NCBI RefSeq assembly: GCF_001593285.1
Contig: NZ_CP012529.1
Span: forward strand, 620,001 to 684,000
From: Psychrobacter sp. P2G3
Lineage (GTDB): Bacteria > Pseudomonadota > Gammaproteobacteria > Pseudomonadales > Moraxellaceae
Reading direction: 5' to 3'
DNA: 64,000 nt
Of the stretch, positions 56,341 to 64,000 are shown piece after piece. Position 1 is the stretch's first letter. Each line of letters starts with the position of its first letter. The notes below the pieces were generated by a model. That model had not been told where the DNA came from. It was given only the letters and a program-made list of their open reading frames with translations, and did not search any database. The position numbers and the translations under genes are program-made.

Positions 56341-57648
56341 ATGCTTTCCTCGCGCTCATCCACCTATATGCCATTTATACAAACTTTACTCTCACCTCAA
56401 TCTATTGAGTCTTCTCAGGTACGCTATCAAATGGCCTCTATCACACGCAATATATTGGTTATCATAAGTACAGGTATTTCAATCTCTGCTATGGCACAAG
56501 AGTCACCGATGATTTATCAAGTTACTGATGATGCGTTAACTTCAAAGAACAGTTTAACGACTTCTTTGTTATCCACACCATCTATTGCATCTAAAAGGCC
56601 AGCCTTACAGATTGATTGGACGATGATGGCAACTGCTCATAGTCCAGCGCAGCCAATTGCTACTTTTATTAAGGATTGGGATGCGCCTTTAGATTCTGGC
56701 ACGCACGCCTACGCACAGGGGCGCGCGTCACTTAATGTGCGCCAAGCTGATAGTCCGATTAGCTATGGTCTAGCATGGCGTTATGATTATATGATGACAT
56801 TTAATCAAGAGACCGCAGATTTGTATTGGCAGTATCAAAACAAGCAAATACCTAATCAGAACCAAACCTATGCGTTAGAGTTAGAAGCACAGCATAATGA
56901 ACGTATCGGTGCGAATGTGGGTTTTACCCAGCAGATAGCTCCTAATTGGCAGCTAACAACTTATGCCAATATTTGGAAAGGACTACATGTACTTGAAGGT
57001 AATGCTATGGGTAGCGTCACGTCTCAGGCATTTTCTGAGGGTGAGGTCGTTGGAAATATAGACCGTTTAAATAAAACGGAGACTTATGTGGATTACTACT
57101 ATGATGAGCCAGCGCTTGGGGAAGAAGACCTGAATTGGTATCCTGAAAAACCAGCAGGTTATGGTTATTCGTTAGATGTAAATCTGACAGGGAAGTTATC
57201 GGACAGTACTCAGTTGTCGATCCGTGGTTACGATCTCTTTGGACGTATGCACTGGAAAGACACGCCCAGTACTAAATATGTACTAGATTACGATGTAAAT
57301 AGACGACCTATAGATATGACAGAAGGTCAGCTGGATACTGATGACGTCACGCAGACATTGCCATGGCGAGTTGAGGGTAGCCTTATGCATCAGCTAGACA
57401 ACCAATGGCAGCTCGGTGTGCATGGCCAAGTCAATGATATCAAAGACTTGTATCAACTATCAGCAGGCTATCAAACCAGACATGATACTTATCCTGTTAC
57501 TATTACTGGTTTAATAGAGCCGCAGACGCAAGCATTGGGTTTGGCCGTAGACAGTCAATATGGCGGTATTAAACTGCTCACTGATAGTCTTGATTCAGAG
57601 AAAGCCCAGCGCAGTGAGATTAGCTTATACGGACGTTATTCTTGGTAA
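56341..57648 (+). CDS. Predicted outer-membrane beta-barrel protein
   Basis: This protein of about 435 residues is rich in alternating beta strands and ends in the aromatic YGRYSW, the usual end of outer-membrane barrels. A signal peptide is likely: ITRNILVIISTGISISAMA lies at about residues 33-51, so the start may be ATG 56431 (MASITRN). GGAAG before ATG 56341 is a better ribosome site. Strand-rich stretches include SYGLAWRYDYMMTFNQETAD and WQLTTYANIWKGL. I do not recognise the family; it could be a porin or receptor-like protein. It lies immediately after a terminator and follows the unknown lipoprotein gene, so a shared role is possible. Confidence 0.7.
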   Translation: MLSSRSSTYMPFIQTLLSPQSIESSQVRYQMASITRNILVIISTGISISAMAQESPMIYQVTDDALTSKNSLTTSLLSTPSIASKRPALQIDWTMMATAHSPAQPIATFIKDWDAPLDSGTHAYAQGRASLNVRQADSPISYGLAWRYDYMMTFNQETADLYWQYQNKQIPNQNQTYALELEAQHNERIGANVGFTQQIAPNWQLTTYANIWKGLHVLEGNAMGSVTSQAFSEGEVVGNIDRLNKTETYVDYYYDEPALGEEDLNWYPEKPAGYGYSLDVNLTGKLSDSTQLSIRGYDLFGRMHWKDTPSTKYVLDYDVNRRPIDMTEGQLDTDDVTQTLPWRVEGSLMHQLDNQWQLGVHGQVNDIKDLYQLSAGYQTRHDTYPVTITGLIEPQTQALGLAVDSQYGGIKLLTDSLDSEKAQRSEISLYGRYSW

Positions 57649-57705
57649 TTTGATTGATTTATCAGTTGAAGAGGAAAAGTAACATTTTAGTGTGATAGTA
57701 GCTAT

Positions 57706-58689
57706 TTAGGATTCATTATTTTTTTGGTCGCGCTGCTCAGGATAAATCACGATCGGTCTATCGCCTTCAAAATATAGCCCTGTCGTAGGCAAAGTATTGT
57801 TGTCTGGCCAAGATATTTGCGATTGACGCGATTGACGTAAGTCATAAAATCCGCGCCTAGTAAACCATTCGATATAATGTGCGTGCCGAAGGCTATTCAT
57901 ATCAATCGTAGCGAGATTATCTCTATCATTTTTATCGCACCATTTATGCATCGGAAAGCTTGGTGATAACCAAGTAGGCATATCTAAGTGTCTAGAATTA
58001 GCCCTGTTCATTGGCAAAAAGAATCGCCCCTTTATGACGCCATAACGTTTATCAATCCTAACTTGTCCATGTTTCTCGGTATCGACCCACACCGTGCGAA
58101 ACTGCTTAGTTTGCATATGCGTCATTTTACGCTGTAGATTATCATTAGAATTAATCCCAACCCAGTTTATAGGTGCAAAAGGGGCAGACCCCATAAAGAA
58201 CTTAATGGCCAACTCCCAATGTTCGGTGAGACCTTCTTCATGGTTATACAAAATCAAATCCAGCTCACCCGTCGTCTGCTTACCGTTATACAGTTGCACG
58301 TTATTGGCGAGCGTTTCGTATGGATGCAACTTACGCGCAAACCCATCCTCTAACCAAAATGACAATAACCCTTCGAAGTGAAAGCCCAAGCGATTCGGAC
58401 TTGGGCGCGTCAGTAAAAAACGGGTTAGATCCTGATAAGCCTTGGTAGTATCTAGCTCTTCTAAACGCTGCTCATACGCCTCAAACTGCTGCTGCCAAAA
58501 GCTTGCACTATGTACCGATACGATATGCGTATTCTGATGCGGTGCAAAGTCCAACCATTCTGTTAAGACGTTAGGGCACGCCAGCACATAAGCCAAATCG
58601 CGCACATAAGGCCGCTGATAAGCTTCCCAAGGTGCATAGTTGGTATGAGTTGCAAGAGTGGCGGGACGTAGCGTACTAAGCTCAGACAT
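57706..58689 (-). CDS. DUF1853 protein
   Basis: This 327-residue protein matches DUF1853: SPNRLGFHFEGLLSFWLEDG, the central GELDLILYNHEEGLTEHWEL, AIKFFMGS, and the C-terminal PTWLSPSFPMHKW. The GELD and E-x-A-x-K pattern resembles a PD-(D/E)XK nuclease fold, but the function is unknown. It is convergent with the outer-membrane gene and divergent from ydhR. Confidence 0.85.
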   Translation of the reverse strand: MSELSTLRPATLATHTNYAPWEAYQRPYVRDLAYVLACPNVLTEWLDFAPHQNTHIVSVHSASFWQQQFEAYEQRLEELDTTKAYQDLTRFLLTRPSPNRLGFHFEGLLSFWLEDGFARKLHPYETLANNVQLYNGKQTTGELDLILYNHEEGLTEHWELAIKFFMGSAPFAPINWVGINSNDNLQRKMTHMQTKQFRTVWVDTEKHGQVRIDKRYGVIKGRFFLPMNRANSRHLDMPTWLSPSFPMHKWCDKNDRDNLATIDMNSLRHAHYIEWFTRRGFYDLRQSRQSQISWPDNNTLPTTGLYFEGDRPIVIYPEQRDQKNNES

Positions 58690-58841
58690 AGGGTTAAACC
58701 AGAGTAAACGTAAGTATTTACCCTAGCTGCTCACTTGCTAAAAGTCTATAGTCAATCGTACTATGTTAAGATTGAAAACATCTGGCAGCACATACTCTGT
58801 CGATTATGAAACATAAATCAAATAATAATGAGGATTAATAC

Positions 58842-59144
58842 ATGAAATACCTTTTGCAAATCGACTTCCCATATAGCGGCCCTTTTGGCAATGAATTCTT
58901 TGAATCTATGCAAGAGCTTGCTGAAGACATCGCAAACGAGAGTGGTCTAGTTTATAAGCTATGGACAGAAAACGAAGAGACGCAAGAAGCGGGCGGCATT
59001 TATGTGTTTGATAATTTGGATGACGCCAACAGATACCTTGCCAAACATACCGAGCGTTTAGAGTCGTTTGGCTTCACTGATATTAAGTCTAAAACTTTTA
59101 AAATTAACGAAGAATTAAGTGCGATTACTAAAGCGTCTGTGTAG
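58842..59144 (+). CDS. YdhR-type putative monooxygenase
   Basis: This 100-residue protein matches E. coli YdhR along its length: KYLLQIDFPYSGPFGNEFFE, LAEDIANESGLVYKLWTENE, QEAGGIYVFDNLDDANRYL and KHTERLESFGFTDI. The family has a small dimeric ferredoxin-like fold like ABM monooxygenases; the substrate is unknown. TGAGGATT precedes the ATG. A terminator follows. Confidence 0.9.
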   Translation: MKYLLQIDFPYSGPFGNEFFESMQELAEDIANESGLVYKLWTENEETQEAGGIYVFDNLDDANRYLAKHTERLESFGFTDIKSKTFKINEELSAITKASV

Positions 59145-59171
59145 TAATGGGTAAAGAGTAATGAGCATAAT

Positions 59172-59207
59172 AAAAGCCAGTCATTGGGTTCAATGGCTGG
59201 CTTTTTT
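59172..59207 (+). terminator. Terminator of ydhR; inverted copy lies at 61624
   Basis: AAAAGCCAGTCATTG and CAATGGCTGGCTTTT form a stem, followed by T. The same 36-base sequence, with four differences, lies in inverse orientation at 61624-61659, so the two flank the acyltransferase gene. Confidence 0.9.
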
Positions 59208-59224
59208 GTTGCGCTTTCGAAAAC

Positions 59225-61021
59225 CTAGTCTTTAAGTATTTTAGTAAAAACATCTGATAGCTGGTAGCTTCCAGTGGTGGTTAAATGGTGTTTATCAAAA
59301 TATAAAGGTTTTCCCTCTTTGGATACGTAACGACATTCTGGCGCGCAAAAATAGTCTACTATAGGGAATGATATAAAGTTATCATCATTTATTGATCTCA
59401 CAAAGCGAATTTGATCAGCATTTTCACTTAGGTAATCCTCTTTTGTTTTTTGAATTGTGGGCTGATTTTCGCCTTTCATCTTTTTGTACATATAAGTTGG
59501 AATGTTCTTATCCCATACTGGAACCGGTTCAATAAAATATACTTTAATTCCAGCTGACTTAGATAGTTTGATGACCTCATTTATAGTTTCATTCGAAATA
59601 GAATCAGGTGAAGAATGTATTACGATTTTACTAACTTTGTTTTCAATTGAATCATCAACTACTACTTTTGGACGAGCCGTACCCTTCGACAAGAACGTAT
59701 TTGAAATTGGAATAAATAATTTAGTACCGTTTTTAATAGCCAGTTCAGTGAAGTGTTCTTTTACAGAATCACTATGACTATTACCAACGAACATTATGTT
59801 TTCCTCAGACTGCTCAATATCACTAGTCAAATCACAGGATGTAATGAACTTCTCAAGTTTTTGTGTTACTACACCACAACGAAAAGGCCCTTTATCTGAA
59901 GATGCATTGAATATAAGTAATTCTTTCTCTGAATAAAATTCATTTTGAACAGAAGGTAGTACTAATACTAAACCTATTAATAAGGCACTCGCAGTTAAAG
60001 CATAGTTCTTTATACTGTACTTAGATCTTTTATGTTCAAAAAAGTAATATAGAAGTGCTGACGCTATACAGACAAGTATAAACAACGTAATACCATCTTG
60101 AAGACTTGGAATTGTTAAATTTGTTCCATCAAAAGGTTTTGATAGATAGATCACTATCACAGGAAAGTGAGCTAAATAAATAGAGTATGAGTATTTACCA
60201 AGTTTTTCGAGTACCTTGGATATATATGAACGCTCTATAAGAGAGGGAATTCCAAAAGCTAGAACGGTTGCAGTCGCCAAACTTACAAATAGAGCATATA
60301 GACCAGGGTGGCCATTCACTGCACTTCTTGCTTCGCCACTGACAGAAAGTAATGGAATTATAAAAACTACAATCAAGCCTATAAGACCCAGCCACTTATA
60401 TTTCGTGTACTTCACATTGCCTTGGTTAGTTAGGAAGTGAGCAGCACCATATCCAATCAAGAACTCCCAAAGTCTAAATGGGACAAGAAAAAATGACGTT
60501 TTAGGCGAAAATCCAACCATGATGAAACACAAAGCTAGGCTCAATATCATCGTGAGCCAATAGTTGATTTTTAGCTTCGTGAAGAACCAGTAGAGCAATG
60601 GTACTATCAGGTAAAATTGTATTTCAACTCCTAACGACCAAAGGTGTAGTAAAGGATTGAAATGAGAATTACTAAAATAAGAGTCTTGGAACCAGAAGCC
60701 TATATTAGACAAAAACGGAACTGCATATAGTGCTTGCTCGTTGACTTGGGCTGTTTCATTTGGAGTGGTCAAAAAATAAGAAAATATTAAAGTAAAAAAA
60801 ATCGTAGCATAATAAGCTGGTAGCAATCGTTTAGCTCTTCTTAAATAAAAACCTGATATATCATTATTTTTATATAAGATAGCCATTAAAAAGCCACTAA
60901 TAACAAAAAAAACATCAACTCCTAAAAAACCACTCTTTATTGAGCTGAAGCCAAGATGGAACAACACAACAAGTACAACGGAAATGCCCCTAAGGATCTG
61001 TATATCTGCTCTGTAATTCAT
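59225..61021 (-). CDS. Acyltransferase 3 / SGNH fusion (OafA type)
   Basis: This 598-residue membrane protein has an N-terminal acyltransferase-3 domain with about ten transmembrane segments (YRADIQILRGISVVLVVLFH; His22 is the catalytic type residue; FLGVDVFFVISGFLM; LLHLWSLGVEIQFY). A C-terminal periplasmic SGNH domain follows, with MFVGNSHSDSVKEHF as the GDS-like block and DKHHLTTTGSYQL as the D-x-x-H block. Such proteins acetylate surface polysaccharide or LPS. The gene is AT-rich, alone on its strand, bracketed by inverted near-identical terminators, and lies downstream of tRNA-Pro, which suggests acquired DNA. Confidence 0.9.
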   Translation of the reverse strand: MNYRADIQILRGISVVLVVLFHLGFSSIKSGFLGVDVFFVISGFLMAILYKNNDISGFYLRRAKRLLPAYYATIFFTLIFSYFLTTPNETAQVNEQALYAVPFLSNIGFWFQDSYFSNSHFNPLLHLWSLGVEIQFYLIVPLLYWFFTKLKINYWLTMILSLALCFIMVGFSPKTSFFLVPFRLWEFLIGYGAAHFLTNQGNVKYTKYKWLGLIGLIVVFIIPLLSVSGEARSAVNGHPGLYALFVSLATATVLAFGIPSLIERSYISKVLEKLGKYSYSIYLAHFPVIVIYLSKPFDGTNLTIPSLQDGITLFILVCIASALLYYFFEHKRSKYSIKNYALTASALLIGLVLVLPSVQNEFYSEKELLIFNASSDKGPFRCGVVTQKLEKFITSCDLTSDIEQSEENIMFVGNSHSDSVKEHFTELAIKNGTKLFIPISNTFLSKGTARPKVVVDDSIENKVSKIVIHSSPDSISNETINEVIKLSKSAGIKVYFIEPVPVWDKNIPTYMYKKMKGENQPTIQKTKEDYLSENADQIRFVRSINDDNFISFPIVDYFCAPECRYVSKEGKPLYFDKHHLTTTGSYQLSDVFTKILKD

Positions 61022-61677
61022 AATTAATTACCGACAAGTTGTCATTTATAAGACAGGTAAGTGGTTAGGAAGTAGTAGTTAATGCTTACCTAAAGTTACT
61101 TTATATTTACATATGTGAATACATTCTATATTAATAAACTATAGTTTGGAACAAAAATTTACCATTATTTGAATAATAACTTAATAGCACGAAGACAAAT
61201 CTGGAACTATTGTATTGGCTAGTCATTCTATGAGAATTTAATAGATACTTATAAATAATTTTTTATGATGAGGAAGTATATTAGACTGACTATATATTGA
61301 TCTTTGAAAAAGGTAAATTTGTCTCAATTATTATTCAGCTAAAGGTGACAACGAATTTATTAGCAGTTCTATAACCATATATGCTTTATCTTGAATAATT
61401 AGTAAAAGTGGTATTTTTTTTGTCTAAAGCACGCCCTATTAAAATGTTATGAAGTTAGCATCGCAAAAAACATGAGCCATAGTAGTATGTATGTTTTCTT
61501 GAACTTAAATATATAAAGTAAAGTCAATTTATAATTTTGTAAATATATTATGCATTGGCTTAATCACCTTACCTAATGAATTTTATTTCAAATCTCGTTA
61601 TTGTTTTTATAAATTCAACCCAAAAAAAAGCCAACCATTGAAAACAATGATTGGCTTTTCTCTTTAACTACTATGTT
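61022..61677. other. AT-rich gap between acyltransferase and tRNA-Pro
   Basis: About 600 bases of very AT-rich DNA with no convincing ORF lie here, and may be decayed accessory DNA. TGACTATA near 61284 resembles one IS630-type end but has no partner. The last 50 bases hold the tRNA-Pro terminator. Confidence 0.35.
61624..61659 (-). terminator. Terminator of tRNA-Pro; inverted copy of the ydhR terminator
   Basis: On the minus strand, AAAAGCCAATCATTG and CAATGGTTGGCTTTT form a stem followed by T, 19 bases after the tRNA 3' end. It matches 32 of 36 bases of the ydhR terminator at 59172. Confidence 0.9.
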
Positions 61678-61754
61678 TGGTCGGAACGGCAGGATTTGAA
61701 CCTGCGACCCCTACACCCCCAGTGTAGTGCGCTACCAGACTGCGCTACGCCCCG
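61678..61754 (-). tRNA. tRNA-Pro (anticodon GGG)
   Basis: A 77-base cloverleaf on the minus strand: acceptor CGGGGCG with CGTTCCG (one G-T pair), D arm GCGCAGTCTGGTAGCGC, anticodon stem CTACA/TGTAG with loop CTGGGGG (anticodon GGG), T arm GCAGGTTCAAATCCTGC, discriminator A and an encoded CCA. It decodes CCC and CCU. Confidence 0.95.
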
Positions 61755-61868
61755 AATGACTGACCATTTTACGCAAAATTAAGCATATTGCAAGAGCTAT
61801 TTATTTTGCTAATAGTTTACAACACAATTCTAAGTATCTTAGTCAGCATAACTACTTTGCCGTTTACC

Positions 61869-63398
61869 TTAACCCAACAATTCTTTTAGAATTTGGTTCA
61901 CTTGCTGCGGGTTGGCACTACCACGACTGGCTTTCATGACTTGACCCACCAGACCGTTAAAAGCTTTTTCCTTACCGCCGCGGTACTCTTCCACCATCGG
62001 TTGGTTTTTCGCGATGACTTCTTCAACGATAGCTTTGATAGCGCCCGTATCCGTTTCTTGCTTAAGACCTTTTTCTTCGATGATTTTATCTGCTGCATCA
62101 TCATCGTTGCCGCCTTCGCGCTCATACAGGGCGCTAAAGACCTTCTTAGCCAATTTGCCAGATAGCGTATCATCTTTGATACGTTCCAGCATGCCAGCCA
62201 ATTGCTTGGCGCTGATAGGGGAGTCGATGATGTCTTTATCATCTTTATTCAGTGCACCCAGCAGATCGCCCATGACCCAGTTAGCTGCCATCTTCGCATC
62301 TTGCTGTCCCACTTCGGCAACAACATCTTCAAAGTAATCGGCAAGTTGACGGCTACCCGTCAAGATACGAGCATCATATTCTGATAGACCAAGCGCTTCT
62401 TCAAAACGTGCACGGCGGGCAACAGGTAGCTCAGGCATGGCTGCTTTAATCGAATCAACGGTATGCTGCTCAATACGTACAGGGAGCAGGTCAGGATCAG
62501 GGAAGTAGCGATAGTCGTTGGCGTCTTCTTTGGTACGCATGGTGCGAGTTTCATCGCGCTCTGGATCATAAAGCATCGTTGCTTGGATAACTTTACCGCC
62601 GTCTTCAATGATATCTATTTGACGCTCGATTTCACGATTGATGGCGCGTTCGATAAAGCGGAACGAGTTTAGGTTTTTGAGTTCAGTACGCGTACCCAAT
62701 TCTGCGCCAGGCTTACGCACAGAGACGTTACAGTCGCAGCGGAATGACCCTTCTGCCATGACCGCATCTGAGATACCCAACCACGTGACCAGCTGATGAA
62801 TGGCTTTGATATAGGCCAGTGCTTCGTGAGCAGAACGCATATCAGGCTCAGAGACGATTTCGATTAATGGCGTACCAGCACGGTTCAAATCCACACCAGT
62901 CATACCATCGACGGCATCATGAACTGACTTGCCAGCGTCTTCTTCTAAATGCGCGCGGGTGATGCCCATACGTTTAGGGTATTCGTTTTTCTCGCCTTCA
63001 TTGACTATGACATCGATATAACCTTCGCCAACGATAGGGTTGGCCATTTGGGTAATTTGATAGCCTTTAGGCAAGTCAGGGTAGAAGTAGTTTTTGCGGT
63101 CAAAGGTATTAAATAGCCCCAGTTCAGCATTGACACCAATCCCGAATTTTAGCGCACGATCGACCACGCCAGCATTTAGAACTGGCAACACACCTGGCAA
63201 GCCTAAATCTACGATACTGGCTTGGCTGTTTGGCTCATGACCGAAGTCAGTCGGTGCGCTGGAGAATATCTTACTCTCTGTATTCAGCTGGCAGTGGATT
63301 TCGATACCGATGACTACTTCATAACCATCGACGAATAGCTCTTTACGAACAGCGTGTTTGCGGACGGCATTGTTATCAGTAGTAGTTGCTGTGTTCAT
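61869..63398 (-). CDS. gatB: Aspartyl/glutamyl-tRNA amidotransferase subunit B
   Basis: This 509-residue subunit converts Glu-tRNA(Gln) or Asp-tRNA(Asn) to the amide form. Motifs: [20 protein letters not shown], the kinase-like [59 protein letters not shown] and [15 protein letters not shown]. The C-terminal YqeY-like tail ends [18 protein letters not shown] precedes the start. It overlaps gatA by one base (TAATG), so the two are translated together. Confidence 0.96.
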   Translation of the reverse strand: MNTATTTDNNAVRKHAVRKELFVDGYEVVIGIEIHCQLNTESKIFSSAPTDFGHEPNSQASIVDLGLPGVLPVLNAGVVDRALKFGIGVNAELGLFNTFDRKNYFYPDLPKGYQITQMANPIVGEGYIDVIVNEGEKNEYPKRMGITRAHLEEDAGKSVHDAVDGMTGVDLNRAGTPLIEIVSEPDMRSAHEALAYIKAIHQLVTWLGISDAVMAEGSFRCDCNVSVRKPGAELGTRTELKNLNSFRFIERAINREIERQIDIIEDGGKVIQATMLYDPERDETRTMRTKEDANDYRYFPDPDLLPVRIEQHTVDSIKAAMPELPVARRARFEEALGLSEYDARILTGSRQLADYFEDVVAEVGQQDAKMAANWVMGDLLGALNKDDKDIIDSPISAKQLAGMLERIKDDTLSGKLAKKVFSALYEREGGNDDDAADKIIEEKGLKQETDTGAIKAIVEEVIAKNQPMVEEYRGGKEKAFNGLVGQVMKASRGSANPQQVNQILKELLG

Positions 63399-64000
63399 TA
63401 TACCGTCTCCTTCGCGATGGTAGAGTGTTGCAAATGGTGATCTGTATGCTGCTGGAACAGATGCGCGGTGGCTAGCAGCTTACTTTCTTGCCAATATTGA
63501 CCAATTAGTTGCAAGCCAACAGGTAAGCCTTCTGAGGTCAGACCAACTGGCTGGCTGAGCGCAGGTAGACCGGCTAAGTTAACCGCGATTGTATAAACAT
63601 CGCCCAAATACATGGTTGCAGGGTCAAGATCTTCAGCAAGCTTGTAAGCAGCCGTTGGTGCAGTTGGACTGGCAATGACATCACAGTTGGCAAAAGCGTC
63701 TTCGAAGTCTTTGACGATTAAGCGGCGTATTTTTTGTGCTTTAGTATAATAAGCGTCAAAATAACCAGCAGACAGCGCATACGTACCTGTCAAGATACGG
63801 CGCTGTACTTCAGGACCAAAGCCTTCAGAGCGTGAGCGCGTGTATAAATCAATAAGATCGGTTGGGTTTTCACAGCGATAACCAAAACGCACGCCATCGA
63901 AGCGCGACAGGTTCGAAGACGCTTCTGCAGGTGCTAACATATAGTAAGTCGCAAGCGTGATATCAGGGTCAGTGATGTTCACTTCTACGATTGTCGCGCC
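63398..64000 (-). CDS. gatA: Aspartyl/glutamyl-tRNA amidotransferase subunit A (partial)
   Basis: The C-terminal 200 residues of GatA are seen; the frame is open to the right edge (reading [13 protein letters not shown]). Matching features are [75 protein letters not shown] and [20 protein letters not shown], all typical of amidase-signature GatA. The catalytic Ser-Ser-Lys region lies outside the window. It ends at the TAA overlapping the gatB start. Confidence 0.95.
   Translation of the reverse strand, partial: GATIVEVNITDPDITLATYYMLAPAEASSNLSRFDGVRFGYRCENPTDLIDLYTRSRSEGFGPEVQRRILTGTYALSAGYFDAYYTKAQKIRRLIVKDFEDAFANCDVIASPTAPTAAYKLAEDLDPATMYLGDVYTIAVNLAGLPALSQPVGLTSEGLPVGLQLIGQYWQESKLLATAHLFQQHTDHHLQHSTIAKETV

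Overview
The window looks like chromosome of a gammaproteobacterium of the family Moraxellaceae, most likely Psychrobacter. The basis is overall gene content and protein style: a trpF-trpB-trpA-accD-folC order, glnD next to dapC, a secreted lipase with its foldase, moderately AT-rich DNA and many small species-type lipoproteins. This is inference from memory of the families, not a database match.

Layout. 1-7.3 kb: a CBS-domain protein cut by the left edge, dapC, a membrane protein of unknown function, glnD and map, mostly on the minus strand. 7.6-12.9 kb: lipase plus foldase, two small lipoprotein genes, a TolB-like propeller lipoprotein and two DUF2256 zinc-ribbon-like genes. 12.9-17.9 kb: a methyltransferase, a decayed third DUF2256 copy, a divergent LysR regulator/ene-reductase pair bracketed by two copies of a long direct repeat, and a two-domain lipoprotein. 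18.2-21.4 kb: an accessory segment with a candidate PD-(D/E)XK nuclease and an HNH gene split by an IS630-family element. 21.4-36 kb: metH, two fasciclin lipoproteins, an alanine/sodium symporter, a LemA/TPM group, adenine deaminase, a sirtuin, a 27-residue membrane peptide gene and tRNA-Arg. 36.4-45 kb: cytochrome c, an ABC exporter, queF, proS, a DUF4230 protein and photolyase. 45.2-53.3 kb: the trpF, trpB, trpA, accD, folC, LysM/SPOR run, with a foreign-looking gene between trpB and trpA. 53.6-64 kb: DUF2726 protein, a lipoprotein, an outer-membrane protein, DUF1853, YdhR, an acyltransferase bracketed by inverted terminator sequences, tRNA-Pro, gatB and part of gatA.

Most promising points. 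(1) Removing 889 bases of IS plus duplicated TATA joins the HNH fragment in frame to the downstream ORF, giving a 546-residue protein; with its PD-(D/E)XK neighbour this is a candidate two-nuclease defence module that the IS has silenced. (2) The extra gene between trpB and trpA encodes a helical protein with an R-x5-H motif and may be a HEPN-type RNase. (3) Two 135-145 bp repeats have ends almost identical to one end of the IS630 element, which suggests non-autonomous elements moved by that transposase family. (4) Four copies of the octamer GTGTTAAT, arranged as two inverted pairs, lie upstream of the alanine symporter. (5) Near-identical terminators in inverted orientation bracket the acyltransferase gene.
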